From DATKUC01 sp964577375 (lineage in GTDB: Bacteria; Spirochaetota; Spirochaetia; DSM-27196; DATKUC01): DNA of 64,000 nucleotides. Positions 15,413 through 24,729 of this stretch are shown here, piece after piece. The stretch is from contig CAZNYW010000016.1 of NCBI GenBank assembly GCA_964577375.1, positions 1 through 64,000 on the forward strand, read 5' to 3'. The first letter of the stretch is position 1. The number at the start of each line of letters is the position of its first letter. The notes under the pieces are model-generated. The model searched no databases, was not told where the DNA came from, and was given only the letters and a program-made list of their open reading frames with translations. Both the position numbers and the translations under genes were made by a program.

Positions 15413-17965
15413 TCAGGTGCCCCACTTCATATAACCCGGCAGCAGCGGGTGGATCAGGTTGATGTTCTTGGGCAGCACCCGGACCGTGTAGCCCTGGCGC
15501 CCGGTGGCATTGCAGGTGACCGTGATCCTGTAACTGCGGGTGGCCCCGCTCTCACCTTCGGCCGGCCGCATCTCCATCCACTGGGGTCCCTCGAATTCAC
15601 CCCGCGAATTGATCGTGCCGAAGTAGAGCTCTACGGCAACCTCCTCCGGTTCGAGTTTTCCGAGACTCACCGACGCTTCCACGCTCAGCTTGTCGCCAAC
15701 CTTCAGAACCGGTGATTGCCCTTCGGCAGCATGCATGTCGGTTACGCCGACCTTCGGCCAGGAGCTTTTCAGCTTCTCGACGTAGGCGGCAGTGAGGCGT
15801 GCCTTTTGAAAGTCGTCCTTGCGAAAGGCGTCGCTGTTGGCAAGCGCCGGCTCGTAGAACATCTGGGCATACTCGAGCAACATCCGGTGACTCGAAAAGG
15901 TCTTCCCCACGTACTGAACCGAACTCTTCATCCGTTTGATCCACTCGCGGGGCAGCCCATCCTGGCCGCGCTCGTAGTAGGTGGGGATTATGTCCCGCTC
16001 GAGCAGGTCGAACAGCGCCTTGCATTCGATGTCGTCCTGAACCTCGTCGTCGTCGTACTCCTCGCCGCTGCCGATCGCCCATCCGACACCTTGGTGGTAC
16101 GCCTCGGCCCACCATCCGTCGGGAACCGAGCAGTTGAGCACGCCGTTGATTCCGGCCTTCATGCCGCTGGTCCCGCTCGCCTCCAGAGGACGCTTGGGTG
16201 TGTTGAGCCAGAGATCGCTGCCGGAGACCAGATATTTCGCCATGGTGATGTCGTAATTCTCGAGAAACACGATCTTGCTTCGGATGTCCGGCTGACTCGC
16301 AAAGTGCACGATGTCCTTGATCAGGTTCTTTCCGGGCATGTCGTGCGGGTGCGCTTTGCCGGCGAAGATGATCTGGATCGGCCGTTCGCTGCTGGTGAGA
16401 AGCTTCTTGAGCCGCTCGGGGTCACGAAAGAGCAGCGTGGCGCGCTTGTAGGTGGCAAAGCGGCGTGCGAAGGCGATGGTCAGCGTGTAGGGAGAGAGGG
16501 CCTCGTTCGCATGGGCGAGCTGTCCGCCCGTCACTCCCCGGGCCTCCATCTGCTGCTTCAGCCGGTCCCGGGCAAATGCCACCAGCCGCTCCTTGCGGCG
16601 TTCGTGCGTTCGCCACAGCTCCTCGTCGGAGACCCGATCGACGCGGTTCCAGATGTCCAGGTAGGTGGGATCCTCCGCGAATCTGGGGCCGAAATAGCGG
16701 TCCATAAGATCGAGCATGTCGTGCGAGATCCAGTGGCGGCAGTGAACGCCGTTTGTAATGTGCGTGATCGGGATTTCAGCCTCCGGGACGCCGGACCAGA
16801 TCGCCTGCCACATCTTCCGCGAGACCACGCCGTGAAGCTCGCTGACGCCGTTGTTGTAGGCCGAAAGCCTCAGTGCCAGCACCGTCATGCAGAAGGGCTC
16901 CTGCGGGTCCTCGGGATATTCCCTCCCGAGCGCGAGGAAGTCTTCCCAGCTCAGCCCCGTGCCGGAGGTGATGCTGCCGAAGTACTTCTGAATGAGGGTG
17001 ATATCGAACCGCTCGTTGCCTGCGGGGACCGGTGTGTGGGTGGTGAAGATGCTGGTCGGCCACAGTGCCTGGATGGCCTCGGCCGTTGTGAGGCCGTTTT
17101 CGACTACCATCTCCCGGATGCGCTCGAGACCGAGGAAGGCGGAATGACCTTCGTTCATGTGGGAGACCACCGGGTCGAACCCCAGTGCGCGCAGCGCGCG
17201 GATCCCGCCGATGCCGAGAAGGATCTCCTGCCGGATCCTGGTTTCGCGGGTTCCGCCGTAGAGCGTCGCGGTGATCCGGCGTATATCTTCGCCGTTTTCC
17301 GGGATGTTCGTATCGAGCAGATAGAGCGACGCGCGCCCGATCCTGACCTCCCAGACCTGTGCGGTGACAGTGACGTCGGCCATCTGGAGCGAAATCTTGA
17401 CATCCTCGTCGTGCTCGTTGCGGCAGGGCCTTACCGGCATGTTGTACCAGTCGTTCTCCGGGTAGGACTCCTGCTGGAAGCCGTCGGCGTTGAGGTACTG
17501 CTTGAAGTAGCCCTGCCGGTAGAGCAGTCCGACGCCCACGAGCGGAAGGCCCAGATCCGACGAAGACTTGAGATGATCGCCCGAAAGCATCCCTAGGCCT
17601 CCCGAGTAGATGGGAAGGCTCACGTCCAGCCCGTACTCCATCGAAAAGTAGGCGATGATCCGCTTTCCGATATCGCCCTTGTACCACCGCTCTCCTTTCA
17701 GGTACTTCTGGAAGCGCTCGTAGACCGTGTTGAGGGAGGAGAGGAAGGAATCATCGTTTGCGATCTCTTCGTAGCGCTGCTGCGATATCATTCCCAGAAA
17801 CCGGGCAGGATTCTGATTGCACTGAAGCCACGCATCGTAATCCAGCCGGATGAAGAGGCGGACGGCGTCGAAATTCCAGCTGATCCACATGTTGTGAGCG
17901 AGCTCCTCCAGCGGTTTCAGCGGCTCGGGAATCTTCGGCTGAACATTAAACGTGAGTACTTTCAT
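15413..17965 (-). CDS. glgP: Alpha-glucan (glycogen) phosphorylase
   Basis: This 850-residue GT35-family PLP enzyme releases glucose-1-phosphate from glycogen or maltodextrins. The PLP-lysine region is RPLEASGTSGMKAGINGVLN, and LRYF-like catalytic regions such as THITNGVHCRHWI and GKAHPHDMPGK are present. The N-terminal ~100 residues (PLKPLEELAHNMWISWN) mark the bacterial/archaeal 'DUF3417' type rather than the E. coli MalP type. ATG 17965 is chosen because GGAGAAGG precedes it. An earlier in-frame ATG 12 codons upstream lacks a site. A promoter lies at 18005-18033. Confidence 0.95.
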   Translation of the reverse strand: MKVLTFNVQPKIPEPLKPLEELAHNMWISWNFDAVRLFIRLDYDAWLQCNQNPARFLGMISQQRYEEIANDDSFLSSLNTVYERFQKYLKGERWYKGDIGKRIIAYFSMEYGLDVSLPIYSGGLGMLSGDHLKSSSDLGLPLVGVGLLYRQGYFKQYLNADGFQQESYPENDWYNMPVRPCRNEHDEDVKISLQMADVTVTAQVWEVRIGRASLYLLDTNIPENGEDIRRITATLYGGTRETRIRQEILLGIGGIRALRALGFDPVVSHMNEGHSAFLGLERIREMVVENGLTTAEAIQALWPTSIFTTHTPVPAGNERFDITLIQKYFGSITSGTGLSWEDFLALGREYPEDPQEPFCMTVLALRLSAYNNGVSELHGVVSRKMWQAIWSGVPEAEIPITHITNGVHCRHWISHDMLDLMDRYFGPRFAEDPTYLDIWNRVDRVSDEELWRTHERRKERLVAFARDRLKQQMEARGVTGGQLAHANEALSPYTLTIAFARRFATYKRATLLFRDPERLKKLLTSSERPIQIIFAGKAHPHDMPGKNLIKDIVHFASQPDIRSKIVFLENYDITMAKYLVSGSDLWLNTPKRPLEASGTSGMKAGINGVLNCSVPDGWWAEAYHQGVGWAIGSGEEYDDDEVQDDIECKALFDLLERDIIPTYYERGQDGLPREWIKRMKSSVQYVGKTFSSHRMLLEYAQMFYEPALANSDAFRKDDFQKARLTAAYVEKLKSSWPKVGVTDMHAAEGQSPVLKVGDKLSVEASVSLGKLEPEEVAVELYFGTINSRGEFEGPQWMEMRPAEGESGATRSYRITVTCNATGRQGYTVRVLPKNINLIHPLLPGYMKWGT

Positions 17966-18004
17966 ATATTCCTTCTCCCCTTTGTCGATCGCTCGACTCA
18001 ATAG

Positions 18005-18033
18005 ACGATAGTAACGGAATGAGGCGGAGTCAA
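18005..18033 (-). promoter_or_regulatory. glgP promoter
   Basis: On the minus strand, TTGACT (18033-18028) and TATCGT (18010-18005) are 17 bases apart. The leader of about 30 nt carries the GGAGAAGG ribosome site before ATG 17965. The promoter overlaps the end of the upstream homoserine dehydrogenase gene (stop at 18030). Confidence 0.6.
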
Positions 18034-19394
18034 TGTGCCGGGATCTGTTCTTCGTGCTCGTCGATGATGCTGATGATCGAGCTTCCCTTCGCTACCGCCT
18101 CGAGCTGATCAATCTTCGCCATAGCGGCAAGAAGATCGCGCTCGAGCGCCGGATGTACGGTGATCACTACCGGAACGCGGTGCGATCCGGCGGCCGACGC
18201 GTCGTCGGACGCGGTACTGCCGTCGGGAGCTTCGTTCTGCAGCACCGACGAGATGCTTATCCCGTGGTCGCCGAGGATCGATGCGATCCGCGCGAGCACG
18301 CCGGGAGAGTCCTGAACGAGCAGCCGGAGGTAGAAGCGGTTTACGATCTCCTCCGGCGGAACCATCCTGCCCTCCGCCGCAACGTCGGGCCAGATGCCGG
18401 GATAGGCGTAGACGTTTTTCCACGATCCGGTGGCGATCGATATGACGTCGGCCACCACGGCGGAACCGGTGGGCGTTCCTCCTGCTCCTCTTCCATAGTA
18501 CATGGTATGGCCGGTGGTGTGACCGTAGACACTTATGGCGTTGAAGGGCCCCGATACCCAGGAGAGTGGATGATCGTGCGAGATGAACACCGGCCGCACC
18601 CGCAGGCAGTATCCGTCCCCGACGCGTTGCGCTATCGCGAGCAGCTTGATGGTGTAGCCGAGGTTTACTCCGTAGAGGACGTCCTCCAGGCGCAGCCTGT
18701 CGATTCCCTCCACCCGGATCCTGTCGAACTCGAATCGCCGGCCAAAGGCGAGCGAGGCCATTATGGCTATCTTGTGCGCCGAATCGCCGCCGCTGACGTC
18801 CAGGGTGGGGTCGGCCTCTGCGAGCCCTGCGCGCTTCGCATCGGCGAGCGCCGCCTCATAGTCGACGCCCTTACCGATCATTTCGGTGAGAATGTAGTTG
18901 CAGGTGCCGTTGACGATGCCGAAGACCGCATCGATGCGGTTGGCGATAAGTCCGTCGGTGAGCGCCCGGATGATCGGAATGCCTCCACCGCAGCTCGCCT
19001 CGAAGGCGATGGAAACTCCGTTCTTCCGCGCCAGCTCGAAGAGCTCGGTACCGTGATGGGCGAGAAGCGCCTTATTGGCCGTGACTACGTGCTTCCCGGC
19101 CGAGAGCGCCCGTCTAATGAAATCGCGCGCAATGGTGGTCCCGCCGACCAGTTCGATGACGAGGAGCAGGTCCGGATCCCCAAGCGCGTCGTCGAGCTGC
19201 TCTGTATAGAGCGATTCCGGGATACCGAGGCGGCGGGCATTGGAAAAGTCCTTGTCGACCACGTATCGAAGCTCGACATCCACACCTGTCCGGTCACGCA
19301 GGTAGGCCCTGTCTTCCACGAGTATCCGGGAGGTGGCTCCCCCGACTGTTCCACATCCGATGACGGCAACGGCGCATGAATTCATGCGGATCAT
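18030..19394 (-). CDS. hom: Homoserine dehydrogenase with C-terminal ACT domain
   Basis: This 454-residue enzyme reduces aspartate semialdehyde to homoserine on the way to threonine and methionine. It has the NAD(P)-binding GCGTVGGA, VTANKALLAHHG, EASCGGGIPIIRAL, the substrate/catalytic region GIVNGTCNYILTEM and AKRAGLAEADPTLDVSGGDSAHK. The C-terminal ~85 residues (LRLLVQDSPGVLARIASILGDHGISISSVLQ) form an ACT regulatory domain, which usually senses threonine. GGGGG lies 9 nt before ATG 19394. A second ATG three codons later (19385) is an alternative start. Confidence 0.95.
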   Translation of the reverse strand: MIRMNSCAVAVIGCGTVGGATSRILVEDRAYLRDRTGVDVELRYVVDKDFSNARRLGIPESLYTEQLDDALGDPDLLLVIELVGGTTIARDFIRRALSAGKHVVTANKALLAHHGTELFELARKNGVSIAFEASCGGGIPIIRALTDGLIANRIDAVFGIVNGTCNYILTEMIGKGVDYEAALADAKRAGLAEADPTLDVSGGDSAHKIAIMASLAFGRRFEFDRIRVEGIDRLRLEDVLYGVNLGYTIKLLAIAQRVGDGYCLRVRPVFISHDHPLSWVSGPFNAISVYGHTTGHTMYYGRGAGGTPTGSAVVADVISIATGSWKNVYAYPGIWPDVAAEGRMVPPEEIVNRFYLRLLVQDSPGVLARIASILGDHGISISSVLQNEAPDGSTASDDASAAGSHRVPVVITVHPALERDLLAAMAKIDQLEAVAKGSSIISIIDEHEEQIPAH

Positions 19395-19408
19395 CCTATG
19401 AATCCCCC

Positions 19409-19437
19409 TTTACGCTGTCAAGAAGGGACGGTAGACT
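19409..19437 (+). promoter_or_regulatory. Promoter of the YjjG-like HAD gene (near-leaderless)
   Basis: TTTACG (19409-19414) and TAGACT (19432-19437) are separated by 17 bases. The -10 ends 9 nt before ATG 19447, and the gap GGTCAGCCT has no Shine-Dalgarno. Confidence 0.5.
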
Positions 19438-19446
19438 GGTCAGCCT

Positions 19447-20160
19447 ATGGGATACAGCGTGGTGCTCTTCGATGCAGACGGCACGATCATGGACTTCGAA
19501 CGGTCCGAGGAGAGCGCTCTCGAGCGCGCATTCGAGGAGGTCGGGCTCGAGTACAATGCCGAAGACCATCTTTCCGCCTACAAGACCTTCAACGCGCAGA
19601 TCTGGCGGGAGTTCGAGGAGGGACTGATATCGAGCGACAGGTTAGGCCGTGAGCGATTCGTGCGCTACATCGGCGCGCTGGGCCTCCCGGTGGATCCTGT
19701 GGAGCTGAGCGAAGCCTACATCCGGTTCCTCGGCGAAGGCCAGTTCCGCATACCGGGCGCGGATGAGCTGATTCTCGCACTGTCGGGAAGATGCCGGATG
19801 TCGGTGGTCACGAACGGCCTTTCGAATGTGCAGAACTCACGGTTCGCCCGCTCAGGAATTTCCGGCTACTTCGACGCCATCGTGATTTCCGAGGAGGTCG
19901 GCGCCCGCAAGCCGCAGCGCGAGATTTTCGACGTGGCGATGCGCTCCTATCCGACGGTGCCCGCTTCCGAGGTGCTGATGGTCGGCGACAGCCTGAGCTC
20001 CGACATCGCCGGCGGCATCGCCTACGGTATCGACACATGCTGGTACAACCCGGCCGGCGTTCCGCCTGGCGAGGGCGCCCTTCCCGATGGGGCGGCGCCG
20101 CGTTTTACCATTCGGAGGCTGGATGAGCTTCTGCCGATCGTCCTCGACGGCCGCCTCTAA
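19447..20160 (+). CDS. HAD-family hydrolase, YjjG/YfnB type (nucleotidase-like)
   Basis: This 237-residue haloacid-dehalogenase-fold phosphatase has motif I FDADGTIMD (nucleophile and acid aspartates), motif II VVTNG, the lysine in ARKPQREIF (motif III) and motif IV VGDSLSSDIAGG. The FERSEE insert after motif I and overall spacing match the YjjG/YfnB subfamily, which dephosphorylates pyrimidine nucleotides or small phosphates. It is divergent from hom and probably a single-gene unit with a nearly leaderless mRNA. Confidence 0.85.
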   Translation: MGYSVVLFDADGTIMDFERSEESALERAFEEVGLEYNAEDHLSAYKTFNAQIWREFEEGLISSDRLGRERFVRYIGALGLPVDPVELSEAYIRFLGEGQFRIPGADELILALSGRCRMSVVTNGLSNVQNSRFARSGISGYFDAIVISEEVGARKPQREIFDVAMRSYPTVPASEVLMVGDSLSSDIAGGIAYGIDTCWYNPAGVPPGEGALPDGAAPRFTIRRLDELLPIVLDGRL

Positions 20161-20305
20161 TGCCGTGCCGACGAGTGGCAGCGTAGCGCCGCGCCCGCGA
20201 GACGCGCGCTGTTGCATCGTCCCCGATTCTTGGTTATAGTTGCGGTGAAATTTCCAGCCGAAACAATCACTGCAGCTCCGGCCGGGTCTCGCAGGGGTAC
20301 GATGC

Positions 20306-21352
20306 ATGCTTTATGAGCTCGGATTCATTCTTCAGAAACTCTTTGGTCCCTTCAGACTGCTCTCTTCACACCTTTTTCTCATCATCGCCGGCACCTCGGT
20401 AAGCTTCCTGCTGACCCTCTTTCTGCTCCCGCGTTTTTTCGACCGACTCCCGCAGGACCGCGGGCGGGAGTTCGCCGCCGAAAGTCACGCAGCAAAGGGG
20501 AAACCGACCGGCGCTGGAATAGTCTTCATAACGATTTTCACCGTCATATCACTTTTCGTCGTTCCCCTCGGCTGGCAGCAGGTGGCCATCCTCATCCTGA
20601 CCTATCTCGCGATGGTCTCCGGCTTCGTCGACGATCGAAGTGAAAAATCGTGGAGCGAGTACACGAAGGGCCTGATGGACCTGGGTATAGCTCTGGTGGC
20701 CTCTCTCGTGCTTCTGAGCACCGGCACGCGCATCTGGCTGCCCTTCACCGACAGCGTGTTTCACTTAAGCCCCTGGCTGTTCGTCCCCTTGTCGACAGTG
20801 ATCATCTGGTTCTCCATCAATTCGACGAACTGCACCGACGGCGTCGACGGCCTTTCGAGCTCGCTGGTGCTTCTGGCCCTCATCAGTCTGGGCGTATTTC
20901 ACTATTTCATCATCGGTCACACCGATATTTCGGCCTATCTGCTTCTTCCGCACTACGAGGATTCACCGCGCTGGGCCATCATGGCCTTCGTGCTGGTCGG
21001 GGCGCTTGCAGGCTATCTGTGGTACAACGCCTACCCGAGTGAGGTGCTCATGGGCGACGCGGGTTCGCGCGCGCTCGGTTTCTTCATCGGCGTCATGGTG
21101 ATCAACACCGGCAACCCCTTTTCCATCCTCATCGTGAGCACGGTGATCCTGGTCAACGGGGGCGCCGGGCTGATGAAGGTTGCGCTCCTCAGGTTTTTCA
21201 AGATCAGAATCTTCCATACCATCAGATTTCCGCTTCACGACCATTTCAGGATTACCCGCAAGTGGTCCAATGCTCAGGTGCTGGTCAGATTCGCTCTGGT
21301 TCAGATCCTGATCACGATTGTGCTTTTCGGCGTCTTCATGAAGATCCGCTGA
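20306..21352 (+). CDS. mraY: MraY-like phospho-N-acetylmuramoyl-pentapeptide transferase
   Basis: This 348-residue polytopic membrane enzyme would transfer phospho-MurNAc-pentapeptide to undecaprenyl phosphate to make lipid I. Seen features are GKPTGAGIVF, the Asp pair FVDDRSEKS, the NSTNCTDGVDGL substrate motif, SEVLMGDAGSRALGFF, and a histidine motif FPLHDHFRITRKWS in place of the usual PLHHHFE. About ten membrane helices are visible. It stands outside a mur/dcw cluster, next to an amidase gene. ATG 20306 is preceded by GGGG. An ATG four bases earlier (20302) is out of frame. Confidence 0.88.
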   Translation: MLYELGFILQKLFGPFRLLSSHLFLIIAGTSVSFLLTLFLLPRFFDRLPQDRGREFAAESHAAKGKPTGAGIVFITIFTVISLFVVPLGWQQVAILILTYLAMVSGFVDDRSEKSWSEYTKGLMDLGIALVASLVLLSTGTRIWLPFTDSVFHLSPWLFVPLSTVIIWFSINSTNCTDGVDGLSSSLVLLALISLGVFHYFIIGHTDISAYLLLPHYEDSPRWAIMAFVLVGALAGYLWYNAYPSEVLMGDAGSRALGFFIGVMVINTGNPFSILIVSTVILVNGGAGLMKVALLRFFKIRIFHTIRFPLHDHFRITRKWSNAQVLVRFALVQILITIVLFGVFMKIR

Positions 21353-21366
21353 CCGGGGGACCGTCC

Positions 21367-23037
21367 ATGTCCGATGCTCCGACTCCATCTTCCGCATTTC
21401 CGAACATCGACCGCGATACCATCGAGCAGGTCGAGCGGATCGTCGGCGTCCGATTCTCCGAGCCGGAACGCAGACAGCTGCTGCGCGCACTTCCCGATAT
21501 TGGCCGGCTGCTGCGGGCGAGGAAGAGCGTGCCCCTCCCGAACAGCCTCCCGCCTGCGGTCTACTTCAGGCCGGAGGCTGCAGGTCCGGGTAACGATCCC
21601 CGATCCGCCGGTGCTTCCCCGCGACGGTATACGAAAGCAGGAAACTCCAGAGATGGCGCCGCTTCTTCCCGGGACCAGGAAGACATTGCCTTCCTTTCGG
21701 CGCGCGTGCTTGCAGGTCTCGTTCGCAGCGGCGAGGTTTCGAGCGTTGAGCTGACGCGAATCTACCTCGACAGGCTCGAGCGCTTTGACGGCAGGCTCAA
21801 CTGCGTCGCCGAGCTGACCGCCGAGCGGGCGCTGGAGGAGGCTCGACTTGCCGACGAGGCAGTCGGACTCAGGCGGGCAACCGGCGCGCTTCACGGCGTA
21901 CCGTGGGGGGCGAAGGACCTCTTCGACACTGCGGGAATCGGCACCCGTTGGGGAGCCGAGCCCTTCGCAGGCGGTGCCGGCGGATACGACAGGGTTCCCG
22001 ACAGAGACGCAGCGGTGGTCGAGCGGCTGAGCTCTTCCGGGGCCGTGCTCGCCGCGAAGCTCTCCCTCGGCGCGCTCGCCTACAACGATGTCTGGTACCG
22101 TGGCCGCACAAACAGTCCGTGGAACCCTCTAGAGGGATCGAGCGGCTCGAGCGCAGGATCGGCCGCCGCGGTGGCGTCAGGTCTCGTCGGCTTCGCGCTC
22201 GGCACCGAGACCATGGGCTCGATCATAAGCCCGTCGCTTCGCTGCGGCACCGCGGGATTGCGGCCCACCTACGGGCGGGTTCCGCGCACCGGCGCCATGT
22301 CGCTCTGCTGGACCTTCGACAAGGTTGGCCCGATCTGCCGCACGGTGAATGACTGTTTCGACGTGCTCGAGGTCATCGCGGGAAGCGATGGGCAAGATCC
22401 CGATGCGGTCGACCGGCCACTACTCCGGCGAGAGGAGTCGCAGGTGCGAGGTCTCCGCGTCGGCTACGATCCGCGCTGGTTCGAGGATGAGGAAACGAGC
22501 GTCGTCGAGCGGCAGGCAGTCGAGCTGCTTGCCTCAGAGGGTTTCGTGATGCGGGAGCTGAGCTTTCCCGAGCTTCCCTACGAGGCGCTTTCGCTTCTGG
22601 TCTACGTGGAGGCGGCGGCCGCGTTCGAAGGCCTTACCGACAGCGGGCTCGACGACACCCTCCGCTGGCAGGACGACGACGCATGGCCCAGCCTGTTTCG
22701 CACCGCGCGCCTTGTGCCCGCGGTCGACTACGTCCAGCTCCAGCGCTTCCGGAGCTACCTCTGCACCATGATGAACCGGATTTTCGGTGAGGTCGATCTG
22801 CTCTTGAGCCCGGGTACCGTCGGCCCGCTTCTCTACGCCACGAACGGCACCGGCCATCCCTCCCTCACGCTCCGGACAGGATTCGTGGACGTATCCTCGC
22901 CCGAGACGGGCAACAGCCTGAAGGTCCCGCGTGGCGTGAACCTCTTTGGTGGTCTCTGGGATGAGGGAACGCTCTGTGCGGCAGGAACCATTCTCGAGCG
23001 CGCGAGCGGCGTCTGGAAGTTCCGGCCCCCGATCTAG
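21367..23037 (+). CDS. Amidase signature family enzyme with N-terminal extension
   Basis: This 556-residue amidase has the Ser-cisSer-Lys machinery: Lys183 in PWGAKDLFDTAG, the cis-Ser in GSSGSSAGSAAA (~261) and the nucleophile Ser285 in ETMGSIISPS. Residues 1-110 form an extension without the fold, which is not typical of GatA. No gatC or gatB lies nearby. It could be a general amide hydrolase or a diverged GatA-like subunit. ATG 21367 is chosen because it lies just past the mraY stop (14 bases) with GGGGGA upstream, while the frame extends further back inside mraY. The stop codon abuts a MITE-like element. Confidence 0.85.
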   Translation: MSDAPTPSSAFPNIDRDTIEQVERIVGVRFSEPERRQLLRALPDIGRLLRARKSVPLPNSLPPAVYFRPEAAGPGNDPRSAGASPRRYTKAGNSRDGAASSRDQEDIAFLSARVLAGLVRSGEVSSVELTRIYLDRLERFDGRLNCVAELTAERALEEARLADEAVGLRRATGALHGVPWGAKDLFDTAGIGTRWGAEPFAGGAGGYDRVPDRDAAVVERLSSSGAVLAAKLSLGALAYNDVWYRGRTNSPWNPLEGSSGSSAGSAAAVASGLVGFALGTETMGSIISPSLRCGTAGLRPTYGRVPRTGAMSLCWTFDKVGPICRTVNDCFDVLEVIAGSDGQDPDAVDRPLLRREESQVRGLRVGYDPRWFEDEETSVVERQAVELLASEGFVMRELSFPELPYEALSLLVYVEAAAAFEGLTDSGLDDTLRWQDDDAWPSLFRTARLVPAVDYVQLQRFRSYLCTMMNRIFGEVDLLLSPGTVGPLLYATNGTGHPSLTLRTGFVDVSSPETGNSLKVPRGVNLFGGLWDEGTLCAAGTILERASGVWKFRPPI

Positions 23038-23039
23038 GT

Positions 23040-23175
23040 GGTATAAAGAAGCCTGTTGATGCTGCGGGGCCATTTCTGCGCTGTATCGGGACCTAAGCTG
23101 AGAACGGTTCTTATTTTCCGGTTAAAGATAAGTAGTGAAATGATTTAGGGCTATTTATCAACACACTTGTTGATA
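23040..23175 (-). repeat. MITE-like interspersed element, copy A (reverse orientation)
   Basis: This 136-bp non-coding element lies between the convergent 3' ends of the amidase and B12-radical SAM genes. Its ends are GGTATAAAGAAGCCTGTTGAT (23040 onward) and the palindrome TATCAACACACTTGTTGATA (23156-23175). The same ends and a partly conserved core recur at 38449, 39180 and 46912. It overlaps the last ~25 bases of the radical SAM gene and supplies its stop codon. No clear target duplication is visible here, only TTCCG near both edges. Confidence 0.8.
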
Positions 23176-24662
23176 CTTCCGAGGGCCTCAAAGAAGAGCC
23201 GCTCCATCTCACCGTCTATCTCCGGCGGCCGGATAGTGCGGGTCGTCCCGCCTGACTTCTGAACCGTCAAAAGCTCCCTGCGCCGCCTGACCTCTTCCAG
23301 CAGCTCCCGCCCGTCGGCGGCGAGAGTTCCTTTTTTCGCTTCGTGAATGAGGTTCACCAGGCGCGAGAGCCTGAAGGCGGTGACCATTTGCGCCGTAGTC
23401 AGCGAGCCGCTCCAGGGATGGGCCGACGAGCCGGCGCAGAGGCCCGCCGGGACGTGACGAAAGAGGTCAGGATCGTCAAAGCCCGGCAGTCCGGGCACCG
23501 GATAGAAGAGCGAAATCCCGGACCGGGTCGGCATCGCGGCCATAAACAGGAGATTCTCGACAACCGATTCCCTCCGGTCGCCGGGAAGTCCGCAGATGAA
23601 GTAGGTGACTGCCGGCTTGCCGAACGAATCGATCGCGCGAAGGGCCTCTTTCAGCTGCCCTGGCCGCGCCTGCCTGTGATTGTGCTCGAGAAGCTGCGGG
23701 TCGACCGTCGCAAGCGAAAGGTTAAATTGCTCGAAGCCAAGCTCGACCAGGTGCTGAACGGTTGCCGCGTCCAGTCTTTCGTAGTCGAGGCCGTTTTCGG
23801 CGGTAAATCGGGGATTTCCGTAGAGCCGCCTGAGCCGGTTCAGCATGTCGAAGAAGTAGGTTCGAGCGAAGAGGATGTTGTCATCCTCGAAGTTGACGGC
23901 GACACGAGCGTCACCGATCGGCGCAGGAAGGTTCTCGAACGCCGCGATCACCCGTTCGGCGGGGATACGCCTGAAACTCCTGCCGTGACAGAGATGGTTT
24001 GCACAGAAGCTGCACCGCTTCGGGCAGCCCCGCGTCAGCATGGTTGTCAGCTGAAGAGTTGCCCTGCGGGCCCGAGAAGCGTGCCGGGCAGCGGACTGTA
24101 CCGCGACCGCCGCCTCGACCTCGGGCTCGATCGTGCGACCGACTCCTCCGATCCACTCCCGCAGCGAAACTTCGGCCTCGCCGCGAAGGAGCTCGTCCAC
24201 ACCGGAAGCAGGTTCGCCGAAGCGCCACGGGGCAACGCTTGCTCCTGCGCCGCCTGCGACGATGCGGATACCGGGACGCAGCCTCTTGAGCTCCTGAGCG
24301 AGGCTCAGGGCGGAGTCGGCGTAGGCATAGGCGAACAGGGAGATGAAGACAACGTCCGGCGATGTGGAAAGAACCATTTCCGCACACCGCCCGATGTCCG
24401 GTCCGAATCTGCGGTACCTGCTGAAGTAGGCAAGCGGACCCTGTTCGCCCGGAAGAAGCGAGGGTTTCAGGTGCTGGAGCCACGAGGGCAGGGGCAGCTC
24501 TCTTCCCGCCCTTTGCAGTCCTGGGAAGAGCAGGAGCGAGACCTCCCAACCGGCGCGCTGGAGCATGCCGGCAACGATCCTCGCACCCAGCGCAGAAAAG
24601 CGGTGCGGCGTGAAGTAGAAATCCTCTATCGGCGGGACAGCGACGCAGGCTCTGCGGCTCAC
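23151..24662 (-). CDS. B12-binding-domain radical SAM protein
   Basis: This protein is about 503 residues from a GTG start. The N-terminal ~190 residues look like a cobalamin-binding Rossmann domain (FSALGARIVAGMLQRAGWEVSLLLFPG, SPDVVFISLFAYAYADS, GIRIVAGGAGAS), though the DxHxxG histidine motif is not evident. The radical SAM core follows, with CxxxCxxC at Cys213, Cys217 and Cys220. Substrate unknown. Upstream ATGs fall in the promoter region of the divergent gene, so GTG 24662 is preferred, but no Shine-Dalgarno is visible. The last eight residues (SINKCVDK) and the TAG are encoded by MITE copy A, so the native C-terminus has probably been changed. Confidence 0.78.
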   Translation of the reverse strand: MSRRACVAVPPIEDFYFTPHRFSALGARIVAGMLQRAGWEVSLLLFPGLQRAGRELPLPSWLQHLKPSLLPGEQGPLAYFSRYRRFGPDIGRCAEMVLSTSPDVVFISLFAYAYADSALSLAQELKRLRPGIRIVAGGAGASVAPWRFGEPASGVDELLRGEAEVSLREWIGGVGRTIEPEVEAAVAVQSAARHASRARRATLQLTTMLTRGCPKRCSFCANHLCHGRSFRRIPAERVIAAFENLPAPIGDARVAVNFEDDNILFARTYFFDMLNRLRRLYGNPRFTAENGLDYERLDAATVQHLVELGFEQFNLSLATVDPQLLEHNHRQARPGQLKEALRAIDSFGKPAVTYFICGLPGDRRESVVENLLFMAAMPTRSGISLFYPVPGLPGFDDPDLFRHVPAGLCAGSSAHPWSGSLTTAQMVTAFRLSRLVNLIHEAKKGTLAADGRELLEEVRRRRELLTVQKSGGTTRTIRPPEIDGEMERLFFEALGSINKCVDK

Positions 24663-24729
24663 GTAAGGAGTGTAGCACGGGCGCGGACGGATTCGCCATC
24701 TGGTAAGCCCTTTCCCGGTGTAGTATTGT

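Noticed and set aside
15716..17596. A long open frame on the strand opposite glgP (and similar long frames opposite the ASKHA and GGDEF-EAL genes)
   Set aside because: GC-rich third positions make long antisense frames common. The proteins are Arg/Val/Asp-rich with no recognisable motif, while the opposite strand carries clear enzymes.
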